Part shown: positions 58,491 through 64,000 of the stretch, in pieces
Layout: every line of letters begins with the position of its first letter
How positions within the stretch are numbered: the stretch's first letter is position 1
Assembly (NCBI RefSeq): GCF_041102775.1
Contig: NZ_JBGCUO010000003.1
Span: 300-64,299 of the forward strand
Length of the DNA stretch: 64,000 bases
Reading direction: 5' to 3'
Source of the DNA: Alcanivorax sp. REN37
GTDB taxonomy: Bacteria > Pseudomonadota > Gammaproteobacteria > Pseudomonadales > Alcanivoracaceae
Position numbers and translations under genes: made by a program
Notes under the pieces: model-generated
What the model was told of the DNA's origin: nothing
The model's input: the letters and a program-made list of their open reading frames with translations, nothing else
Database searches by the model: none

Positions 58491-59513
58491 TTACCCGACC
58501 CGGTAATCCGAGGGGCTGCGGCCGGTCCAGCGACGGAACGCCCGCGCGAAGTTCGATGCATCGGAATAGCCCAGCATCAGGGCAATATCGTCCACCGTGC
58601 TGTCGGTTTGCGTCAGATGCTCCACCGCCAATCCCTTGCGCAAGTCATCGAGAATGCGCTGATAGCTGGTGCCCAACTGCTGCAATTTACGCTTCAGCGT
58701 ACGTGACGACATATGCAGCTCTGACGCCACTTCTTCCACGCTCGGAAAGCGGCGCGGATGGGTCAGCACAATGCGCCGCACCCGCCCCAGCACCCCCGGC
58801 GGCGCCTTGATGGCCGCCAGTTCGCGCTCACATTGGGCTGCAGCCATACGTGCCAGACGCGGATCAGCAAACCGCAGACGCTCGCGCAAGCGTGCCGCCG
58901 GGAATCGCATCTGGTGATAAGCGCAGTCGAACAGGCAGGGCACCGGGACTATCGGTCGCAGCTTAGCAAAGTAGTTCGGCTCGGCATAAGCGAATCGCAG
59001 CTCGCCATCATCGATGACCAGATCCGGCAGCGCCTTGGCAGACATGAAGTGGAAGCTGCTGAACAGGCTCTCCACCACGAACGGGGCGAGATCGTTCAGC
59101 GAGATCATCTCATCCAGCTGAAGCACCGCGGTGTCACCCTCGTACAGCAATTGCAGATCAAGGATGGTGGAACGCGTGCTGAAATACTTCACCGCCAGCT
59201 CAATCGCCTCGCCCAACGTCTCGCTGCTGAGCGCGGCGTAACCGAGGAAGCCATGGGTGGACATGGTCATGGCGGCGCCGAACTCCCAGCCCAGCCACTC
59301 ATCGCCGGTCAGGTCGATGGCACGCCGCACCAAGCTTTCAAACCGTTCCGCCGACACCCGTGCCGTCGGTTCACGCCAAGCCGACGCTGGCAGCCCCATA
59401 CCGGTCAGCAGATCCGACGACGGAATACCGCGGCGCTCCAGCACGTCAATCAACAGCGGCACATACTCCGCCGACACCGAATACTCATCGGGATTCATTT
59501 TTAGAATAGTCAT
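58491..59513 (-). CDS. AraC-family regulator with arabinose-binding-like (OruR-type) N-domain
   Basis: A 340-residue regulator. The N-terminal domain (about 12-200; VPLLIDVLERRGIPSSDLLTGMGLP... TMSTHGFLGYAALSSETLGEAIELAVKYFSTRS) is the Arabinose_bd type found in AraC proteins such as OruR. The C-terminal AraC DNA-binding domain (about 240-340) has SVEEVASELHMSSRTLKRKLQQLGTSYQRIL and TVDDIALMLGYSDASNFARAFRRWTG. AGGAAGG is 6 nt before the ATG at 59513. Targets unknown. Confidence 0.92.
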   Translation of the reverse strand: MTILKMNPDEYSVSAEYVPLLIDVLERRGIPSSDLLTGMGLPASAWREPTARVSAERFESLVRRAIDLTGDEWLGWEFGAAMTMSTHGFLGYAALSSETLGEAIELAVKYFSTRSTILDLQLLYEGDTAVLQLDEMISLNDLAPFVVESLFSSFHFMSAKALPDLVIDDGELRFAYAEPNYFAKLRPIVPVPCLFDCAYHQMRFPAARLRERLRFADPRLARMAAAQCERELAAIKAPPGVLGRVRRIVLTHPRRFPSVEEVASELHMSSRTLKRKLQQLGTSYQRILDDLRKGLAVEHLTQTDSTVDDIALMLGYSDASNFARAFRRWTGRSPSDYRVG

Positions 59514-59857
59514 CAAGCGCCTTCCTCATTCACCCGGGCACTTCACGCAACAGCGGGCCAACCATGGCCCAAAATGACCGAATGCAGCACCTTAGCGTTC
59601 TGCTCGATGCGCTGCAAGCCTCCCCCCGACCCGGGTGGGGTGAAGCACGGCATCACGCATCATCATCAGCGGCACCAGCGCCGTCATTGGCCGCAGAGGA
59701 CGCACGCTGGGCATGCAGCGCGGGCGCCAAGATTTGTCACTTTATAGCGGCGGAGGCCGGCAACAGCGGCCCGAAGAAGAAGGGTTGTCTCGGTGAATCA
59801 AGGGATTGGAAACTGGCACGGTTCTGGCTTTGTCTCCTTAAACATGGGAGACCCCAG
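59514..59857. promoter_or_regulatory. Intergenic region upstream of the small sigma-54-type gene
   Basis: 344 bp with no credible gene (the frame open from 59564 on the plus strand is low-complexity and has no domain character). It contains the promoter of the AraC gene to the left and, at its right end, the sigma-54-type promoter. Between them I see no clear inverted repeat that I could assign to an enhancer-binding protein. Confidence 0.45.
59814..59829 (+). promoter_or_regulatory. Strong sigma-54 (-24/-12) promoter candidate
   Basis: TGGCACG GTTC TGGCT: the GG (59815-59816) and GC (59827-59828) are separated by exactly 10 bp, and 11 of the 12 informative bases match TGGCACG-N4-TTGCW. The expected start of transcription is near 59840, with a Shine-Dalgarno GGGAG and the ATG at 59858 directly behind. 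Confidence 0.7.
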
Positions 59858-60043
59858 ATGGCCAAAGTCATCCGAATCGAACAGGCGGCGCCGGAACAGG
59901 CTTTGGAGCACCTGCGCCGCCTGACCGGGCTGGCGTTCAGCAGCTTCCCGGAATCACTGGTGAATCCAGCGCCACCCACCGCCGCAATCACTGCGGAGCC
60001 ACAGGCGCCAGCGCCGGTCACCGCCTGCGTCAGTAAACGCTGA
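59858..60043 (+). CDS. Small hypothetical protein (61 aa) behind a sigma-54-type promoter
   Basis: I do not recognise this protein. MAKVIRIEQAAPEQALEHLRRLTGL suggests one amphipathic helix; the tail (VNPAPPTAAITAEPQAPAP) is Pro/Ala-rich and probably disordered. No signal peptide, no membrane segment. GGGAG lies 7 nt before the ATG. The next gene, on the minus strand, overlaps its end by 14 nt. The promoter just upstream is the best reason to believe it is expressed. A cytoplasmic regulator or adaptor is possible but unproven. Confidence 0.6.
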   Translation: MAKVIRIEQAAPEQALEHLRRLTGLAFSSFPESLVNPAPPTAAITAEPQAPAPVTACVSKR

Positions 60044-60410
60044 TCAATTTTTCCTGCCGCACCGCCGGTTGCCCGGCCGGCTGCACATAGAGTTCCTCGA
60101 CGCTGTATTGCAGCGCCGGGTCATCCCACACCAGCACCGCCTGCATCGCCGTCGGCCGACCGTGCAACCGCGCCGATACCATGCTCGATAAGAGCACCGT
60201 CCCGGCACCACTCACGGTGGCACTATCCACCACCAGCTGCTGCACACCCTGCTCGTCGGTATAGCGCAGCAGCAGTCGCACGCTGCCGCGTCCAGCACTG
60301 ATCCGCACCCATGCGGCCACATTGTATTGCGCATCCCAGCTGCGCCCACGGGCAGCCTGGCCGGCCCCCCACAGATGCTCCGGTACGCTGGCAATCTGTT
60401 TTTCTGTCAT
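60030..60410 (-). CDS. Hypothetical protein, beta-rich (126 aa)
   Basis: Not recognised. ATG 60410 has GGAGGG at a good distance. After MTEKQIASVPEHLWGAGQAARG the sequence alternates short beta-strand-like runs (YNVAAWVRISAG, SVRLLLRYTD, QQLVVDSATVSGAG, TAMQAVLVWDDP, YSVEELYVQPA), reminiscent of a jelly-roll or carbohydrate-binding-module fold (inference from pattern only). No signal peptide, so cytoplasmic. It converges with the 61-residue gene with a 14-nt overlap of coding ends. Confidence 0.6.
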   Translation of the reverse strand: MTEKQIASVPEHLWGAGQAARGRSWDAQYNVAAWVRISAGRGSVRLLLRYTDEQGVQQLVVDSATVSGAGTVLLSSMVSARLHGRPTAMQAVLVWDDPALQYSVEELYVQPAGQPAVRQEKLISVY

Positions 60411-60641
60411 GCGTCCCTCCAATCCCGATGGGCCAGTGTAGCGGCCTGCCCGGGCGCGCTCTGTGGCCGGCTCGAGGGCCATGGGTTGACCGGCATCACA
60501 CCGCGGCCGCGCGTTAGTCGGCCCGCTGTACGATTGTCGAACAGGCAATCCGGTCCAGTCTGCTAACCACCCCTATGCTGCGCGGCGTCATCGGGGAGCT
60601 CTCCCCGAATCCCCCGCAACCCTTGCACAGGTAGGATGATC

Positions 60642-61070
60642 ATGGGTGAGTTGAACGAACAAGCAACCCAACTGGACAGCATCATGGCACGCGCCAAGGA
60701 CCTCAACCGCAAGCTGGTACTGGCCGGCCGTGGCGCCGTGGTGAAAGCCGAAGCCGCTGGCACTGATCTGTACGATCGTTACGCCGAACGCGGCGCCGAG
60801 CTGGCCGGCGACACCGCCGAGCAGACCAACAAGACGCTGCTAGCCGGCCGCGGTCTGCTGGACGCCGCCCGCGAACTGGCCGCCAACGCGCCGGCCAAGC
60901 GTGCTGCCTTGCTGGAGCGCTTGGTAGACGCCGGTCGCGAGCAGCGTGGCGAGAAAGCCGACACCGATTCCGACTACGTACTGGCGGCCTTCGGTGCCGT
61001 GGCGACGCTGCGCAGCGAAACCCCGAAACTGTTCGAAACTCTGGTCAGCGCCGGCGAACAGCGCGCCTGA
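60642..61070 (+). CDS. Phasin-like helical protein
   Basis: A 142-residue, almost wholly alpha-helical protein without Cys or signal peptide. A near-repeat (KLVLAGRGAVVKAE at about 26 and KTLLAGRGLLDAARE at about 68) and long amphipathic stretches suggest a coiled-coil or lipid/polymer-surface-binding protein; phasins and apolipoprotein-like proteins look like this. ATG 60642 is preferred over 60636 because AGGTAGG is spaced 6 nt from it. It ends in a terminator hairpin and is followed by an ABC1/UbiB-family gene. Function inferred only. Confidence 0.6.
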   Translation: MGELNEQATQLDSIMARAKDLNRKLVLAGRGAVVKAEAAGTDLYDRYAERGAELAGDTAEQTNKTLLAGRGLLDAARELAANAPAKRAALLERLVDAGREQRGEKADTDSDYVLAAFGAVATLRSETPKLFETLVSAGEQRA

Positions 61071-61090
61071 TCAACTAGGCGCCAACGCCG

Positions 61091-61128
61091 ACGCCGCCAA
61101 GGCCTGCTGGCCTTGGCGGCGTTTGTTT
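61091..61128 (+). terminator. Terminator behind the phasin-like gene
   Basis: A perfect 14-bp stem ACGCCGCCAAGGCC / GGCCTTGGCGGCGT with loop TGCT, followed by TTGTTTT. Strong intrinsic terminator 20 bp after the stop. Confidence 0.85.
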
Positions 61129-61231
61129 TGGCCCTGGTAGGCATTGACAGACCCGCCCTCGATCACCCAGATTCATGGCCTTCCCGACGGGCCCGGCAGC
61201 ACACGCCGTCACTGAATCCACGGAGTCGGCA

Positions 61232-62566
61232 GTGGCGAAAGACGACAAAGCTTCGTTCCGCACCACCACCACAGCAGGTCGCCTGTTACGGCTGACTGGC
61301 ATGACCACATCCATCGCCGGCCGCGTTGCTTCCCATTCGGTGAAGGGGCTGTTCCAGTCTGATGCCTCGCGCGAACGCGATCGCGAGAAACTGCTGCGCA
61401 CCATCGGCACCGACATCGCCCAAACGCTGGGCGAAATGAAAGGCGCGGTGATGAAGGTCGGCCAGATCGCCTCGCAAATGCAGGACCTCCTGCCACCGGA
61501 AGTATCTGAAGCGCTGCAGACACTGCAGAAAGCCTCGCCACCGATGCCCTATTCAGTGATTCGCGGCCAAGTGCGCCGTGAATTGGGCGCCGATCCAGAC
61601 ACCCTGTTTGCCAGTTTCAGTCATACGCCGTTTGCCGCCGCCTCCATTGGGCAGGTCCATCGCGCCGTCACCCATGACGGCAGCGAGGTGGTGGTGAAGG
61701 TGCAGTACCCCGCAGTGAAGGAATCGATCCATTCCGACCTGCGCCAACTGCGGCGTCTGTTGCGCCTCGGCGGACTGCTGAAAGTCGATGAACGCACGCT
61801 GGACGCAATCTTCGAGGAAATCCGCCAGCAACTGGAGGAAGAACTCGATTACCGCCAAGAAGCCCGGCACTTGACTGAGTTTCGCGCCTTCCACGCCGAC
61901 CAGCCGTGGCTGGTGATTCCCACCGTGCATGAGGGCCTTAGCAGCGACCGCGTGCTGACGCTCAGCTTCGAGCCTGGCGACGACCTCGACCAGATCCAAA
62001 ACCACCCGGACTACACACCAGAGCTGCGCAACCTGCTCGGCACGCGCCTGTTTGAGACCATCGGCCGGCAGATGTTCGAGCTGCGAGCGGTGCACTGCGA
62101 CCCGCACCCCGGCAACTTTGCCTTCCGCGCTGACGGCAGTCTGGTGATGTATGACTTCGGCGCCATCAAACGCATCGACGTGGAAGACCTGCTGGCCATG
62201 CGGCGGCTGACCGAATGTGCTTACCGCGACGACATCGCCGGGCTGGAGGACTGCCTGCGCGGCCTCGGCGTGCGCAAATCCGGCGGCCCCGACATCCCCG
62301 ATAGTTTCTACCGGCGCTGGATTAGCGCACTGCTGCCGCCGTTCGACAGCGCCGCGTTCGATTTTGCCGGTTCGATGCTGCATGTGCGGGTGGCAGAGCT
62401 GACCCGACAAACGCCCTGGAGCTATCTGGAGTCGTTCCAGCCCTCGGCGCGGCTGCTGCTGGTGAATCGGGTGCTCGGCGGCCACTACTGGACCATGGTG
62501 CGGCTCGGCGTCGTGGCCGGTTTCCGCCCCCAAGTGGAGGCGCTGTTTGCGTCACTTGATCGCTAA
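61232..62566 (+). CDS. ABC1/UbiB-family atypical kinase
   Basis: A 444-residue soluble-looking member of the ABC1/UbiB/AarF family. KxGQ motif in GAVMKVGQIASQM, Ala-rich nucleotide loop AAASIGQVHRA, Lys in VVVKVQYP, then HCDPHPGNF and YDFG as the kinase-like metal-binding motifs. UbiB-type members support ubiquinone synthesis; others act on lipids and stress, so the specific role is open. It lacks the two C-terminal membrane helices of E. coli UbiB. I start at GTG 61232 (GGAG 6 nt upstream); the ATG at 61175 would add 19 residues and lacks a good ribosome site. Confidence 0.85.
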   Translation: MAKDDKASFRTTTTAGRLLRLTGMTTSIAGRVASHSVKGLFQSDASRERDREKLLRTIGTDIAQTLGEMKGAVMKVGQIASQMQDLLPPEVSEALQTLQKASPPMPYSVIRGQVRRELGADPDTLFASFSHTPFAAASIGQVHRAVTHDGSEVVVKVQYPAVKESIHSDLRQLRRLLRLGGLLKVDERTLDAIFEEIRQQLEEELDYRQEARHLTEFRAFHADQPWLVIPTVHEGLSSDRVLTLSFEPGDDLDQIQNHPDYTPELRNLLGTRLFETIGRQMFELRAVHCDPHPGNFAFRADGSLVMYDFGAIKRIDVEDLLAMRRLTECAYRDDIAGLEDCLRGLGVRKSGGPDIPDSFYRRWISALLPPFDSAAFDFAGSMLHVRVAELTRQTPWSYLESFQPSARLLLVNRVLGGHYWTMVRLGVVAGFRPQVEALFASLDR

Positions 62567-62568
62567 CC

Positions 62569-62595
62569 ACCGCCGCACCGCCGGTCCGCGGCGGT
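62569..62595 (+). terminator. Hairpin behind the ABC1/UbiB-family gene
   Basis: ACCGCCGC (62569-62576) and GCGGCGGT (62588-62595) with an 11-nt loop; no T-tract follows. Confidence 0.35.
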
Positions 62596-62654
62596 TGTGT
62601 CCGGCCCGGCGCCCGTTACCATGCACAGGGCCGTGACCGTTTGAGAATCAAGGA

Positions 62655-64000
62655 ATGAGACCAACCGCCGCCGCAACCGGCGCTCTGCGCACTGTACTGC
62701 TACTGATGTTGTGCCTGCTCTGCGGCAGCGCTTTAGCCAGTGGCCCGACGCCGACCCAGCTGGCCGATACACCGCTGCCGCGCCAGCAACTGTCTGGCCC
62801 ATTATGGTGGCTCAACAGCCCCACACCGTTAGACGCCGAGCAGGCGCTGAGACGTTTGCAGGACGGTTACGGCCGTATCCTCGATGCCACCTTCCCGGCG
62901 CTCGGCTTCCGCTCCAACACGCAGTGGTTCCTGCTACAGCTGGAACAGACCGGCGCCCAGCACGAATGGGTACTGCAGTTGGGCCGCCCTTATCTTGATC
63001 ACGTGCGCCTGTATCGAGTGGAACAAGATCAACCCATTTTGCTGCACACGCTTGGGGGTGCCGAGCCGTTCCACGAGCGGCCTTTGGCTGATCGCAGTCT
63101 GAGCGTACCGCTGACACTGGCCCCCGGTCAGCACAGCTTCCTGCTAGCGGTAAAAACCGATACCGCCATCGACCTGCCAATCCGGTTGCTGACCCAGTCC
63201 GAGTTCGCACGCCAGCAATCCCGCGACGGTCTGCGCCTTGGCCTGTTCTACGGCGCCATGCTGATCATGGTGCTGTTCAATCTGTTCCTGTTCATGTCCA
63301 GCGGCGACCGCAGTTACCTCTACTATGTGGCACACTTGGCCAGCGTCGGCCTCAACCTGTTGACCCGCGACGGCCTTGCCTACCAGTACCTGTGGCCGGA
63401 TGCGCCGCACTGGAACCACTACAGTCTGGTGCTGCTGAACGCGGTGGCGGTGAGTTCGTCGATTCTGTTCACCTCGCACTTCCTTGGCCTGTCCAAGGAC
63501 CGCCCCGCTATTCACCGCCATGTGCTGCTAGCCGCCGGACTGGTGCTAATGGTGAGTTTCGCCGCACCGTTGGATTACAGCCTGGCACTGCGACTGAGCG
63601 CTCTGGTGGTGGTGATTTGGGTGCTGGCTGCCAACATATTGGCGATCCGGGAATGGCGGCTGGGGCAGCGCTCGGCAGGCTATTTCTTCAGCGCGTTCTT
63701 CGTGCTCGGGCTGTGCTCCACCCTGTACGTGCTCAAAGGCTTCGGCGTGCTGCCGGTGAGCACCTGGCTGGAAAGCGCTATGCAGTTCGGGCTGGCGTTA
63801 CAGGCGCTGCTGCTGTCGTTCGCGCTGGCCGACCGCATGAACACGCTGACGCTGCGCAGCAATCGTGCCCAGCAGGCCGCCAACAGCGAGCTAGAAGAGC
63901 GGGTGCGCGAACGCACCCAGGCACTCAACACCGCGCTCGATGCCCGCAACCAGTTTCTGGCGGTGATGGGCCATGAAATCCGCACACCACTGAACGGCAT
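62655..64000 (+). CDS. 7TMR-DISM sensor histidine kinase (C-terminus beyond window)
   Basis: The gene runs off the right edge; 448 codons are seen. Signal peptide residues 1-28 (ends GSALA), a periplasmic 7TMR-DISMED2-type beta domain (about 30-190; NTQWFLLQLEQTGAQHEWVLQLGRPYLDHVRLY), a seven-helix membrane domain (about 195-400; GLFYGAMLIMVLFNLFLF, YYVAHLASVGLNLLTRDGLAYQYLW), a coiled-coil linker (SELEERVRERTQALNTALDARNQ) and the start of HisKA with H440 in FLAVMGHEIRTPLNG. Such kinases sense external carbohydrates or other ligands and are often hybrids with receivers; the missing part would show this. Confidence 0.88.
   Translation, partial: MRPTAAATGALRTVLLLMLCLLCGSALASGPTPTQLADTPLPRQQLSGPLWWLNSPTPLDAEQALRRLQDGYGRILDATFPALGFRSNTQWFLLQLEQTGAQHEWVLQLGRPYLDHVRLYRVEQDQPILLHTLGGAEPFHERPLADRSLSVPLTLAPGQHSFLLAVKTDTAIDLPIRLLTQSEFARQQSRDGLRLGLFYGAMLIMVLFNLFLFMSSGDRSYLYYVAHLASVGLNLLTRDGLAYQYLWPDAPHWNHYSLVLLNAVAVSSSILFTSHFLGLSKDRPAIHRHVLLAAGLVLMVSFAAPLDYSLALRLSALVVVIWVLAANILAIREWRLGQRSAGYFFSAFFVLGLCSTLYVLKGFGVLPVSTWLESAMQFGLALQALLLSFALADRMNTLTLRSNRAQQAANSELEERVRERTQALNTALDARNQFLAVMGHEIRTPLNG

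Noticed and set aside
59564-59857. N-terminal extension of the 61-residue protein to a 159-residue protein
   Set aside because: The extension crosses the sigma-54-type promoter, is low-complexity, and the ATG at 59858 has a good Shine-Dalgarno sequence.

Overview
The window is a GC-rich, gene-dense chromosomal segment of a gammaproteobacterium. The gene order pilS-pilR-thiO-fimT / minor pilins / ispH-fkpB-lspA-ileS-ribF-murJ-rpsT / proB-obgE-rpmA-rplU / ispB is the one known from Pseudomonas and its relatives. Together with the PP0621-type protein in front of pilS, it points to the Pseudomonas/Alcanivorax side of the class; an Alcanivorax-like marine bacterium is my best guess, by inference only. 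I see no insertion sequence, prophage, CRISPR array, rRNA or tRNA. About sixty protein genes fill almost all of the sequence.

Layout. (1) 55-9307: a compact chaperone-usher pilus operon (major pilin, PapD-type chaperone, usher, two-domain tip adhesin) that continues without a gap into a LysM-FecR secreted protein and a CHASE2 sensor histidine kinase. A divergent OmpR-type response regulator stands in front. This looks like a pilus with its own envelope-sensing two-component circuit and is the most interesting system here. (2) 9323-20416: the branched-chain amino acid and phospholipid block pssA, ilvC, ilvH, ilvI. It is split by a 7 kb segment with ilvY (divergent from ilvC), an SseB-like protein and a TetR-controlled RND efflux pair. 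(3) 20807-30435: a DUF4124 protein, clpB with a sigma-32-type promoter, a DUF2798/fatty-acid-hydroxylase pair with an AraC regulator facing it, pgeF, rluD, bamD and nadE. (4) 30605-41044: type IV pilus genes, with pilS/pilR, thiO, an orphan fimT, and the fimU-pilV-pilW-pilX-pilY1-pilE operon running on the minus strand. (5) 41247-49059: the ispH-fkpB-lspA-ileS-ribF-murJ series on the minus strand and rpsT on the plus strand. (6) 49244-62566: a TetR regulator, an I78 inhibitor lipoprotein, a lipoprotein of the penicillin acylase family, proB-obgE-rpmA-rplU, ispB, a YajG-like lipoprotein, a SelW-like protein, a HIT protein, an AraC regulator, a 61-residue protein behind a strong sigma-54-type promoter, a jelly-roll-like hypothetical, and a phasin-like protein followed by an ABC1/UbiB-family kinase. 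(7) 62655-64000: a 7TMR-DISM hybrid-type sensor kinase cut by the window edge.

Many genes overlap by a few bases (ATGA, TAATG or 8-nt overlaps in pilS/pilR, fkpB/lspA/ileS, pilV/pilW, pilX/pilY1, adhesin/fecR/kinase), which indicates translational coupling. Perfect hairpins, several with T-tracts, separate most transcription units. Starts were moved from the longest reading frame wherever a Shine-Dalgarno sequence, signal peptide or family N-terminus supported it. All functional calls are from sequence reading and family knowledge; no database search was run.
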